The notes: a model not told the origin generated them from the sequence alone. A stretch of 64,000 nt of DNA from Nitrospirales bacterium (GCA_021604005.1 BQIV01000027.1:1-64000); one strand, 5' to 3'; shown: positions 56,285 to 64,000, counted from the stretch's first letter. A program made the numbers and translations.

Positions 56285-58246
56285 ATGATTTCTGAAAAAA
56301 CAACGCAGGTTGGCCTCCATCTTCACGCGAAAGCGATCCTTATTCGACGTGTCGAGCAGAGGTTGCTTGAGCTATTCAAGGAGGGACGGTTGTTTGGGAC
56401 TGTGCACACCTGTATTGGGCAAGAATGGACTGGGGTGGCAGTTAGTGAGGCATTACAAGATGGAGATCTGATTTTCAGTAATCATCGATGCCACGGTCAT
56501 TATTTAGCGAAAACGGGGGATGTCGAAGGGCTTATCGGTGAAATCATGGGAAAGCAGAACGGCATGTGTGGCGGCCGAGGAGGGAGTCAGCACATCTGTT
56601 CTCAAGGGTTCTACAGTAACGGAATTCAAGGCGGCATTGTTCCGGTATCTGCAGGTCTTGCCATGGCTCAAAAAATGACCGGAACGGGGTGTATTGCGGT
56701 CGTGTTCATTGGAGACGGAACATTGGGTGAAGGCGCACTCTACGAAACGCTCAATATTGTGTCTAAGTGGGAATTACCCTTACTCGTTGTGCTGGAAAAT
56801 AATTACTATGCTCAGAGTACGTCTCAGCATCAGACCTTGGCCGGTAACATCTTGGCACGTGGTGAAGCGTTTGGGATCAAGAGTGCTCATGCCAACACGT
56901 GGGAAACAGAAGAGCTTATGATGACGGCTGCCAGCTCTGTTCAGTATGTCCGAAGCGAATGCCGACCACTCTTTTTACAAATTGACACGTATCGGCTTAT
57001 GGCTCACTCCAAAGGTGACGACGACCGGGACCCGGAGGAAGTCAAAGAATATTGGGCTAAAGATCCCATTGAACTCTTCCGTCAGCAGACCACTCCGAAG
57101 GAAATCGAAGAGATTGATCGACAGATCCAAGTGAGCATTGATGCAGCGGTGTCACGGTCCGATGCGACACCCTATTCTGTCGCAAGTGCGATACATGACG
57201 AAGAACCTGTCTCAACGACTGTGGAATGGACCCCAACGCAGATTCAATCGACCGAACGAATGGTGAATGCGATTCATCTCTCACTGCAGCGTAATATGCA
57301 ACGGAATGACAAGATTGTCTTGATAGGGGAAGATATTGAAGGACCCTATGGTGGAGCCTTTAAGGTGACCAAGAATCTGAGTCAAGAGTTTCCAGGGCGC
57401 GTCCGAAACACGCCAATTAGTGAGTCGGCATTAGTAGGATTAGGTAATGGGTTGGCACTCAACGGATTACTCCCTGTGTGCGAAGTCATGTTTGGTGATT
57501 TTCTGTGTTTGGCATTCGATCAACTGTTAAACCACGCCTCGAAATTCCGCTATATGTATAACGAGCAAGTACGTGTGCCGTTGGTTGTGCGAACCCCTAT
57601 GGGGGGAAAGCGTGGCTATGGGCCGACGCATAGTCAAAGTATCGAGAAGCATTTCATGGGCCTGCCAGGGACTCGAATGTTGGCTCTACATTCTCGATTT
57701 GATCCGGGGCTTGTCTATGATGAAGTCTTTTCGTCCATCGATCGGCCGACTATTATGATTGAGAATAAATTGCTCTATGGACTTCGTGTTACTGATCAGG
57801 TTCCCGGTGGGTTTGTGCTTGAACAGAGTCATGAGCAATTCCCCACGACACGTATTCGTCCGTTGAGCACCCCTGATCTTACGGTGTTGTGTTATGGGGG
57901 TATGCTGGTCGATGTTGAGCGTGCGATCCAGGAGTTGTGCGATGAACATGAGGTGCTGTGTGAAGTCTTGTGTCCTCTCCAGTTATATCCATTTAATCCT
58001 TGGCCGGTAATCGAATCGCTTCACACAACGCGCAAGCTGATGATTGTGGAAGAGGGAATCGGTTTTGCCGCTCTTGGCTCTGAACTGTTGGCTCAGATTT
58101 CCGAATATCAGCCAGACCTTCTTCAGCACGTGTGTCGTGTCTCGTCACCGATGCACCCAATTCCGTCAAGCGGACCTCTTGAGAAAGAATGTCTTCCCGG
58201 TGAAAGTCATGTCGTGAAAACAGCCTTAACGATGATGAATCTATGA
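56285..58246 (+). CDS. fused E1 alpha-beta 2-oxoacid dehydrogenase (ThDP enzyme)
   Basis: Residues 1 to about 310 are E1-alpha, with the ThDP motif starting GDGTLGEGALYETLN at residue 143 and ending ENN, and the NHRCHGHYLAKTGD segment. Residues about 320-653 are E1-beta, with GEDIEGPYGG and TPISESALVGLGNGLALNG, whose glutamate activates ThDP. The alpha and beta parts are separate genes in most pyruvate-type complexes; here they are fused. The start follows an EPS acyltransferase gene by 51 bp and the stop overlaps E2 by 4 bp. Substrate (pyruvate, branched oxoacid or a ketose) is unknown. Confidence 0.92.
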   Translation: MISEKTTQVGLHLHAKAILIRRVEQRLLELFKEGRLFGTVHTCIGQEWTGVAVSEALQDGDLIFSNHRCHGHYLAKTGDVEGLIGEIMGKQNGMCGGRGGSQHICSQGFYSNGIQGGIVPVSAGLAMAQKMTGTGCIAVVFIGDGTLGEGALYETLNIVSKWELPLLVVLENNYYAQSTSQHQTLAGNILARGEAFGIKSAHANTWETEELMMTAASSVQYVRSECRPLFLQIDTYRLMAHSKGDDDRDPEEVKEYWAKDPIELFRQQTTPKEIEEIDRQIQVSIDAAVSRSDATPYSVASAIHDEEPVSTTVEWTPTQIQSTERMVNAIHLSLQRNMQRNDKIVLIGEDIEGPYGGAFKVTKNLSQEFPGRVRNTPISESALVGLGNGLALNGLLPVCEVMFGDFLCLAFDQLLNHASKFRYMYNEQVRVPLVVRTPMGGKRGYGPTHSQSIEKHFMGLPGTRMLALHSRFDPGLVYDEVFSSIDRPTIMIENKLLYGLRVTDQVPGGFVLEQSHEQFPTTRIRPLSTPDLTVLCYGGMLVDVERAIQELCDEHEVLCEVLCPLQLYPFNPWPVIESLHTTRKLMIVEEGIGFAALGSELLAQISEYQPDLLQHVCRVSSPMHPIPSSGPLEKECLPGESHVVKTALTMMNL

Positions 58247-59643
58247 ACAGTATTCCAGTCATTATTCCCCAGGACAATGTGAACGACGAATCCGTGACCT
58301 TGTTGTCTTGGTCTGTTGCCAATGGAGAGCTCGTGTCACAAGGGCAAGCAATTGCTGAAATCGAGACAAGCAAGGCCGTGATGGAAATAGAGGCCCCAGC
58401 CGCCGGAATTTTAGAGTATTCGCTTGAACCAGGTAGCGATATTGATGTTGGAGCCTTGTTATGTCGTATTCGTAGTGAAGCGCAAGAAGGTGAAGTTGGG
58501 AGTGAGTCGCTTATGACGGAAGATGTGTCGGTCGCTTCAGTGGATGTCAAAACAAACGGTCAAGGTTCTCAGGCTCTTCCCGCAAACGAAAATAATCAAA
58601 CGCACTTTACAAAGAAAGCGCAAGCATTGCTAGAGCAACGTGGCCTCCCACTTGAACGTTTTGCAGGTCGAGGCCTTGTCCGGACAACAGATATCCTGCT
58701 TGAATTAGGTGAAATGTCTCCAACGCAGACACCGCCTCCTGCCCAGCGAACTGTTGTTCAAGGGGAGCGGTCGATCTCTCGGGTATCACCGATCCCGGCG
58801 TTTGGTATTCCCTTTCAAACAGAAAAGTTATCAAAAGGCAAACGAACCGAAATCGGGTATTTGTCCTCAGGCTCTCAGAATGCGTTGCCAAGCGTGATTA
58901 CGGTGGCGGTCCCAACCAGAGGTCTTCGAGCAGCGGTTGAACAGCATAAGCATATTGATGCATCGGTCACTGCCGTCATTCTTTTTGAAGTCGCGCGATT
59001 GTTGCGTCACTATCCATGGTTTAATGCGTTTTATCAAAATGGACATGTGAATGTGTATGACGAAGTGAATATTGGGTTTGCTATTGATGGAGATTTTGGC
59101 TTGAAGGTTCCGGTGATCCGCACTGCGGATACAAAAAGTATTGCTGAGATTACCAATGAGATCCAAGAATTAATGATCGCATACCTCGAGAATACGCTTT
59201 CCAGTGCCAATCTTCAGGGTGGTACGTGTACGGTGACAGATTTGTCAGGCGAGGGAGTCTTTGCGTTTCATCCGCTTCTCAATCAGGGCCAATCAGCAAT
59301 CCTGGGTGTCGGAGGAGAGTTTTTTCTGCCCGGAAGTCGAGAAGGAATCTTTAACCTGATATTAGCGTTTGATCATCAAGTATCTGAGGGTCGTCAAGCG
59401 GCCAGGTTTTTACGCGAACTCGGTGAGCATCTTCAGGCATATGAGGCTGCCCTTGCTGGAGCTTCGTCTAGTGATCAAGACGCAGAAGATGTAAGCAGGC
59501 TCAGTTGTGCACGTTGCCTTACTCCGCTTGCCGATATTCAAGAATGGGATAAATTTGAACATTGGGATCACTTTATGGTGCCAATGGTGAAGCCTGACGG
59601 ACAGCGTGGATATTTGTGTAGTGTCTGCGTGAGGGGGTGGTAG
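58243..59643 (+). CDS. 2-oxoacid dehydrogenase E2 with C-terminal zinc ribbon
   Basis: One lipoyl domain (residues 1-80) has the modified lysine in EIETSKAVMEIEAPAAG (about K44). A subunit-binding domain (about 120-155) is followed by the catalytic acyltransferase domain (about 215-405). The active-site motif HRxxDG reads DHQVSEG, so His is kept but the Asp is Glu. Residues about 424-466 add SCARC ... LCSVC, a Cys4 zinc-ribbon tail not normally present in E2 proteins. No E3 gene is near. The gene is translationally coupled on both sides. Confidence 0.9.
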   Translation: MNSIPVIIPQDNVNDESVTLLSWSVANGELVSQGQAIAEIETSKAVMEIEAPAAGILEYSLEPGSDIDVGALLCRIRSEAQEGEVGSESLMTEDVSVASVDVKTNGQGSQALPANENNQTHFTKKAQALLEQRGLPLERFAGRGLVRTTDILLELGEMSPTQTPPPAQRTVVQGERSISRVSPIPAFGIPFQTEKLSKGKRTEIGYLSSGSQNALPSVITVAVPTRGLRAAVEQHKHIDASVTAVILFEVARLLRHYPWFNAFYQNGHVNVYDEVNIGFAIDGDFGLKVPVIRTADTKSIAEITNEIQELMIAYLENTLSSANLQGGTCTVTDLSGEGVFAFHPLLNQGQSAILGVGGEFFLPGSREGIFNLILAFDHQVSEGRQAARFLRELGEHLQAYEAALAGASSSDQDAEDVSRLSCARCLTPLADIQEWDKFEHWDHFMVPMVKPDGQRGYLCSVCVRGW

Positions 59644-59651
59644 GCATTCGT

Positions 59652-60332
59652 ATGGAACAGGAACTGAAGCAAGTCGTTGCCGAGTTGTTTGATACGAACC
59701 TTCAGCAAATCACCACTGATTTTCTCTTGTCCACAAGGCGTATGCAAGGCTCCTTGGCCAGGGCGAAGCTTGATGCGGCCATCCGACATCGTCTTGGGGT
59801 GAAATGTCGTGGAGTCTATTCGGCTCAAACCTATGGTGAATTGCAAGAAGCTGTGCTTGGGGGTTCTGCCAACGGTGCCGAGACGCATGCATCCGCCTCG
59901 AAGGTTTTGGCTGTGACGAATACGGAGACTTCTGCGGCGGTGGCAGCCAATCGTATTGGGACGGCACCTGTGCTCAGTTGCGGAATTGATATTGAAATGG
60001 TCGAAAGCTTTCCTGAGGTGGACGACTATTGGAAGGACTCCTTTTATACAAGCTCATTTTCATCTGTTGAGATTGCGTATTGTCTTCTGCAGGAACATCC
60101 CCGTATGCATTTTGCAGCTCGCTGGTGCGCAAAAGAAGCACTCAAAAAATGTCAACCGTTGTACCTCCACGAAGCAATGAATCATCTGGAGTTAGTGTCT
60201 CCCGATGAGGGCCCGCCAATGCTTCGACATTATCAACATGGAACGTCTGTCCCTATCCCTTTTGCCGTGAGCATTTCCCATACTCAACACATAGCTATTG
60301 CAATGGTTGTGACGCAGGTTGCGTTGCCTTGA
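59652..60332 (+). CDS. acyl-carrier domain fused to a phosphopantetheinyl transferase
   Basis: Residues 1-70 look like an acyl carrier protein (helix LKQVVAELF, then MQGSLARAKLDAAI in place of the usual DSLxxxEL, then VYSAQTYGELQEAV); the Ser near residue 34 is kept but the Asp is Gly. After a linker, residues about 112-226 form an AcpS-like transferase with GIDIEMVESF and WCAKEALKKC, the family's two signatures. ATG 59652 is preferred (TAGG 7 nt upstream); GTG 59637 is possible and overlaps E2. The fused transferase could load its own carrier domain. Confidence 0.78.
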   Translation: MEQELKQVVAELFDTNLQQITTDFLLSTRRMQGSLARAKLDAAIRHRLGVKCRGVYSAQTYGELQEAVLGGSANGAETHASASKVLAVTNTETSAAVAANRIGTAPVLSCGIDIEMVESFPEVDDYWKDSFYTSSFSSVEIAYCLLQEHPRMHFAARWCAKEALKKCQPLYLHEAMNHLELVSPDEGPPMLRHYQHGTSVPIPFAVSISHTQHIAIAMVVTQVALP

Positions 60333-60402
60333 CTCGATATTGGACTGAAATTGCTGTTGAGTGTTTTTCATCCCACGGTGTGGTGCCGGCACGCATGTTC
60401 CC

Positions 60403-60501
60403 ATGACTCGTGATACATGTTATGAGTGTGTACAAGGCGTTTTTCATCTGAACATGCAGTGTAAAGTCTGTCGCACGAATGGTCGACTACGTATGAAGTA
60501 G
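60403..60501 (+). CDS. possible 32-aa zinc-ribbon mini-protein
   Basis: The frame encodes TCYECVQGVF followed 10 residues later by QCKVCRTNGR, two CxxC pairs with zinc-ribbon spacing, and ends MK-stop. It lies 70 bp after the ACP/transferase gene. An in-frame GTG at 60361 would lengthen it. No good ribosome binding site, so it may be a degraded remnant. Confidence 0.3.
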   Translation: MTRDTCYECVQGVFHLNMQCKVCRTNGRLRMK

Positions 60502-60536
60502 GTTGAGATATCTGAGCCTGGGTTGCATGGTCCCGT

Positions 60537-60700
60537 TATAGCCGTTTCAGTTATGACGAATCAGTGCTCCATCGACCTACTGTATTCTGATTGACCCTTC
60601 GTCATTGAACCGTCAATCGTATACAGGTCATCCAAGCGGACATAACCTTCCTCATGTAAACGCGGTACCGCGCGGAGCTATAGCCGATTCACATAACTTC
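60537..60700 (+). mobile_element. MITE-like repeat, copy C (3' end unclear)
   Basis: It starts TATAGCCGTTTCAGTTATGA. It shares with copies A and B the blocks AACCGTCAATCG, CAGGTCATCCA, CATAACCTTCCT and GCGGTACCG, and has GGAGCTATAGC at 60675-60684 as in copy A. The right end typical of the family is not found, so it is truncated near 60700. Confidence 0.65.
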
Positions 60701-60799
60701 CTCTTGTTTGCAGTGAGTCATGGACGCGCAATGAGTCATATAGTCTTTTAACTTTTTCTCAGTACCTATGACCTGACGCCTTCAGGCCAGTCTGCTGAG

Positions 60800-60963
60800 T
60801 GAACGCCTCTCATAGTGGGCGGGGCTTGTTTGAGCGCAGCGAGTTGGCACGCCCCACCAACCGGGGTTCATCTCATCCCCGACGAGCCTGGCCTGGGCGT
60901 TCATGGTTTTGGGTCCTTTTGCCGAAACAAAAGGGCCTCGGCTGCCGGGACGAACCCCGGCAG
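60800..60963. repeat. GC-rich segment with two consecutive hairpins
   Basis: CCTTTTG-CCGAAA-CAAAAGG at 60915-60934 and CTGCCGGG-ACGAAC-CCCGGCAG at 60942-60963 are perfect stems of 7 and 8 bp. The upstream part is clearly richer in G+C than its surroundings. It resembles high-copy intergenic repeats of the REP/BIME type; frames through it on both strands (60782-61018, 60815-61006) are not supported as genes. Confidence 0.5.
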
Positions 60964-61045
60964 AGAGCAAAAACCTAGGACGATAAGCAGTGCAGGTGAT
61001 GAATGAGGGAAGAAGCAATATTTTTAAGCAAAAGCTCCTCTACCA

Positions 61046-61220
61046 CTATAGCGAATCCACATACGTTCAAAACAGGAAAATGCAGCTAACCCAGCACGGT
61101 ACAACGATTGGATCAGCGGAAGTTATTGGAAACGGCTATAGCATTTTCCAGACAAATAGGTCTTCATGAAAAGTTAAAAAACTATACTTTATCGCGTGGA
61201 ACGTATGTGGATTCGCTATA
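61046..61220. mobile_element. MITE-like element with perfect 22-bp terminal inverted repeats, copy D
   Basis: Bases 61047-61068 (starting TATAGCGAATCCACATACG) are repeated exactly in inverted orientation at 61199-61220. The ends begin with TATA, as expected if insertion duplicates a TA dinucleotide like IS630/Tc1-type elements (inference). The inside contains GGAAAATGC and GGTACAACG words shared with other copies. No ORF. It lies 88 bp upstream of the flippase-like gene. Confidence 0.85.
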
Positions 61221-61308
61221 AGCTGTAGTGTTGAGGCTGTACTGTGATTCAGAGAAAGATCAAAACATCTATGCATGATGGTGGTATTTGGGAATTGGAC
61301 GACGTGCA

Positions 61309-62274
61309 ATGAACTACGCCTTTTGGTTTCGTCTTGCGGTGAGTTTTGTTGTCACGATTGTGCTCATTCGAGTCATTGACTGGGACGCGTTGCCCGGGCT
61401 GGATGATATTACTGTTGGCTATCTGTTTGGTGCCGGATTGCTGGTTATTCTCAATCGGTTGGTGAATGCCTATCGGTGGTATCTGCTCATTAATGATTCG
61501 TCGTCGGTTGTATGTCTTCGTCATGTTGTGGGAATTTATTTCAAAAGCTCATTTGTTGGACTTGTAATGCCCACGAGTGTCGGAAGTGAATTTTTAAAAG
61601 GCTATGGACTCATGAAGTCAGGGGCTGGAGCTATTGATTCATTTTCTTCGATCTTTATGGAACGACTCCTCGGTCTCCTCTCGTTACTCGGATCTGCGTT
61701 GATAGGTTTTTTGTTTTTAAATATTCAATTGGACGAAATACACGCACTAGCGATTGGTCGAGTGTTTGGGGTTTTCTTGACTTTGATTGTTGGTAGTCCT
61801 ATCGCTTGTTACTTTTTCATTCCTTGGGTTGAGAAACGACTGAATCCTCAATCTAAGTTTGCCTTGTTGATTCTGAAGCTACGTCATGCCTTTTTCTTTT
61901 ATCAGAACATTAAAGCTCGATTGCTTTTGGCTTTTCTGCTGTCTTTTAGTATTCAAGGATTTCGTATTTTGGGCGCCTGGCTGGTTGGATTAGGTATAGG
62001 TGTGTCCGTGGAGTTTGCATATTATGTCTTATTCATTCCGATCATTTCCTTGATTAGCATGCTCCCTATATCCATTGCGGGTCTTGGGGTTCAAGAAGGC
62101 GCATATGTCTATTTTTTTTCGTTGACGGGAACCAATACAACGATCATTCTTGCAATGGCGCTTGTGTTGCGATTTTTGTTGATTTTTGCCGTTCTTCCAG
62201 GAGGTGTCCTATACTTACGGGAAGGCCTTTGGAAAAACTCAAACCTGAAGAAAACGATCAATCCGCAGATATAG
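61309..62274 (+). CDS. flippase-like integral membrane protein (UPF0104/LPG-synthase TM family)
   Basis: I take ATG 61309 as start; the frame is open from 61288. The 321-aa protein has seven to eight transmembrane helices and the family motifs AYRWYLLI near the start, MPTSVGSEFLKGYGL and LPISIAGLGVQEGAYVYFFSL. The family includes the membrane half of lysylphosphatidylglycerol synthase and putative lipid or glycan flippases. Position next to the EPS locus suggests a lipid-linked substrate. The gene is bracketed by repeat copies D and E. Confidence 0.82.
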   Translation: MNYAFWFRLAVSFVVTIVLIRVIDWDALPGLDDITVGYLFGAGLLVILNRLVNAYRWYLLINDSSSVVCLRHVVGIYFKSSFVGLVMPTSVGSEFLKGYGLMKSGAGAIDSFSSIFMERLLGLLSLLGSALIGFLFLNIQLDEIHALAIGRVFGVFLTLIVGSPIACYFFIPWVEKRLNPQSKFALLILKLRHAFFFYQNIKARLLLAFLLSFSIQGFRILGAWLVGLGIGVSVEFAYYVLFIPIISLISMLPISIAGLGVQEGAYVYFFSLTGTNTTIILAMALVLRFLLIFAVLPGGVLYLREGLWKNSNLKKTINPQI

Positions 62275-62278
62275 CTGT

Positions 62279-62556
62279 TATAGCCGATTCAGTTATACCG
62301 AAACGAGAAAGCGCCACCTTGTACACATTTGCCATTCAATACGTGATAGGCAACGTCAAGCATGGTCAGTCAAGCCAAGAGGGTATAATCTTCCGATGTT
62401 TGACGCGTTGGATATCGCGCAGAAATTCCTTACTTGGGCACCTGTAATGGAGATATGCGTAGCCAGTATGATCACAACAACGATTGCCCATCAGGTGCAA
62501 CCGGGTCGCTCAACAACCGTGTCCAAGCATACTGATGTATATTCGGATTCGCTATA
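62279..62556 (+). mobile_element. MITE-like repeat, copy E (278 bp)
   Basis: From TATAGCCGATTCAGTTATAC at 62279 to CGGATTCGCTATA at 62556. Ends are of the same family as copies A-D, with imperfect inverted repeats; the inside differs from copies A-C, so it is another internal variant. It begins 5 bp after the flippase-like gene's stop codon. Confidence 0.65.
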
Positions 62557-62854
62557 ATATGAGTTCTTCCCATGCGTATTTCACGGTCGTAAGAATCTTG
62601 TCATTAATATGTGTTGCAAGATATTGTCTGAATCTGTTGAGTGAGCATCGTTGTACGGCGGGCGATTCGCTAGCGAGGTGAGGCGACGAGTCTTCACTTA
62701 TTGCGTGTATTTACCTAGACATAAATTGTCTAACGACTATTCACAAGAAATGCGGAATATGGTATGAGATAATTCTACGTGTCATGATGACGAACCCCTA
62801 CTTTACCCCCAACATTTACTGAACATTCGCTATCGGTGATCTACTAAGAAAGTT
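62557..62854. other. intergenic region upstream of glpD-like gene
   Basis: AT-rich; no gene, terminator or clear promoter found. Confidence 0.35.
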
Positions 62855-64000
62855 ATGAATCGAGCCGTCGAAGACACCGTGAACACAGAATATGATGTAT
62901 TAGTCATTGGGGGAGGAATTTATGGGGCATGTGTCGCTCGTGATGCCGCACTTCGCGGGTTACACGTCGTTCTTTTGGAAAAAGGCGACTTCGGTCATGC
63001 GACATCAAGTAATAGCCATAAGATTATTCATGGTGGATTACGGTATTTGCAGCATGGGAATTTCCCTCGAATGCGAGAATCGATTCAAGAACGACGCACG
63101 CTTGTGCGAATTGCTCCGCATCTTGTCAAGCCGATGCCGTTTCTCATTCCTACCTATCAGCACATTGGGGCTAAGAAATTTCTGTTGCGGTTGGCATTGC
63201 TGGCGAATGACATTATTGCCTGTGACCGGAACCGTGATTTGCCCAAGTCGGCCCATTTCCCTGCAAGCCGTATAATGTCAAACAAACAGTCCTTGGCGCA
63301 CTGTTCCGTCATGAATCAATCGAAGTTGACTGGAGGGGCGTATTATTATGATGCCCAGGTCCATAATTCCGAACGTCTGCTCCTTTCAATGCTGCAGTCT
63401 GCTCATGGTGAAGGGGCCACTATACTTAATTATGTCAATGTGACTCAGCTTCTTGTCAGTTACGGTTCGGTAATTGGCGTTTGTGCCGAGGATATGCTGA
63501 CTCATGCTCAGATGGAAATCCGGGCTAAGTGTGTCGTCAATTGTGGTGGACCTTGGGTGGCTCGGTTAGGGGCGTTGTCCTCCAGTGCATCGGTCCCGTT
63601 TCACGTTCCACTTCTTAAGGCTGTGGTTCTTGTAACCGATTCTATAGTAGACCGTGTGGCTCTTGGCGTCCCGAGTACACATTCTTATGTGGATGCCGAC
63701 GCGGTCATGAATAAAGGGTGCCGATATTTCTTTATTACCCCATGGCGAAATCGATCATTAGTGGGTACGTTTCAATCACGATATGATGGAAATCCAGACG
63801 ATCTTTGTGTGACAGAGAAAGAGATTGAGGCGCATATCAAGGAAGTGAACGAGAGTTTACCCGGAGTCAAACTGACTCGAAGCGATGTACATTTAGTCAA
63901 TTGTGGACTCCTGCCCAGAAATGAAATAGCTGATGTCACTGCGGACGTTCAGTTAGCCAAACATTCCGTGATTTATGATCATGAAACAATGGGTGATGTC
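62855..64000 (+). CDS. glpD: FAD-dependent glycerol-3-phosphate dehydrogenase, partial at window end
   Basis: The frame stays open for 382 codons from ATG 62855 to the last base. The FAD motif VIGGGIYGACVARDAALRG is at residues 18-36, followed by LLEKGDFGHATSSNSHKIIHGGLRYL and the GlpD-typical RERR-like ESIQERRTLVRIAPHLVKP. The enzyme oxidises sn-glycerol-3-phosphate to dihydroxyacetone phosphate and gives electrons to quinone. The C-terminus, usually about 100-150 residues more, lies outside. No glpK or glpF is visible. Confidence 0.9.
   Translation, partial: MNRAVEDTVNTEYDVLVIGGGIYGACVARDAALRGLHVVLLEKGDFGHATSSNSHKIIHGGLRYLQHGNFPRMRESIQERRTLVRIAPHLVKPMPFLIPTYQHIGAKKFLLRLALLANDIIACDRNRDLPKSAHFPASRIMSNKQSLAHCSVMNQSKLTGGAYYYDAQVHNSERLLLSMLQSAHGEGATILNYVNVTQLLVSYGSVIGVCAEDMLTHAQMEIRAKCVVNCGGPWVARLGALSSSASVPFHVPLLKAVVLVTDSIVDRVALGVPSTHSYVDADAVMNKGCRYFFITPWRNRSLVGTFQSRYDGNPDDLCVTEKEIEAHIKEVNESLPGVKLTRSDVHLVNCGLLPRNEIADVTADVQLAKHSVIYDHETMGDV

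Noticed and set aside
56285-58246. The ThDP enzyme as the missing phosphonopyruvate decarboxylase for the PEP mutase
   Set aside because: The domain order and motifs are those of fused E1 alpha-beta, coupled to a lipoyl E2 gene, not of the Ppd/acetolactate-synthase-like family.
60782-61018. Opposing frames in the GC-rich segment (also 60815-61006)
   Set aside because: Both run through the hairpin repeat; open frames there follow from the base composition.

Overview
The window is a bacterial chromosome segment, close to half G+C by eye. Its gene content suggests an autotroph-like or environmental member of the Nitrospirota (Nitrospira-like). The pointers are a complete 14-subunit-type complex I operon with fused NuoCD, a PEP-CTERM protein together with a PEP-CTERM/XrtA-type exopolysaccharide locus, and a phosphoenolpyruvate mutase fusion. 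This assignment is inference, because there is no rRNA or other phylogenetic marker that I could place by eye.

Layout. 1-4.1 kb is a patchwork of a 91-bp tandem repeat, small secreted His/Cys-containing proteins, a helix-turn-helix gene with a truncated duplicate, MITE-like repeats and a cysteine-rich orphan with its own strong terminator. 4.1-7.8 kb (minus) is a TonB/ExbB/ExbD energy-transduction operon with a TPR protein and a second TonB but no receptor. 8.0-8.7 kb (minus) encodes a PEP-CTERM surface protein. 9.4-13.9 kb carries secA and a PEP mutase/nucleotidyltransferase fusion. 14.2-30.9 kb is a MidA-type methyltransferase followed by nuoA-B-CD-E-F-G-H-I-J-K-L-M-N. 31-46.4 kb is mostly housekeeping and metabolism: a lipoprotein, LhgO-type oxidase, purH, purD, a Sua5-type protein, an RmlD-like reductase, threonine aldolase, ComM/YifB, a TPR lipoprotein, a PA0069-type radical SAM protein and several small zinc-binding-type proteins. 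A tRNA-Arg(CCT) lies at 46.8 kb.

47.6-60.3 kb (plus) is an exopolysaccharide locus: two Wza-like export proteins, a Wzc-like tyrosine kinase, a sugar-1-phosphate transferase, a PEP-CTERM-type deacetylase, a GT4 glycosyltransferase and a hexapeptide acyltransferase. These are followed, apparently co-transcribed, by a fused E1 alpha-beta 2-oxoacid dehydrogenase, an E2 acyltransferase with an added C-terminal zinc ribbon, and an acyl-carrier/phosphopantetheinyl-transferase fusion. I consider this last trio the best candidate for an undescribed system: a dedicated route from a 2-oxoacid (or ketose) through lipoyl to an acyl-carrier domain, possibly supplying acyl groups to the polysaccharide. A good sigma-54-type promoter match lies upstream of the locus.

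60.3-64 kb contains three copies of a dispersed MITE-like repeat family, one with perfect 22-bp terminal inverted repeats, a flippase-like membrane protein, and the start of an FAD-dependent glycerol-3-phosphate dehydrogenase that runs off the window. The same repeat family occurs near 1.9-2.3 kb and 30.9-31.6 kb.
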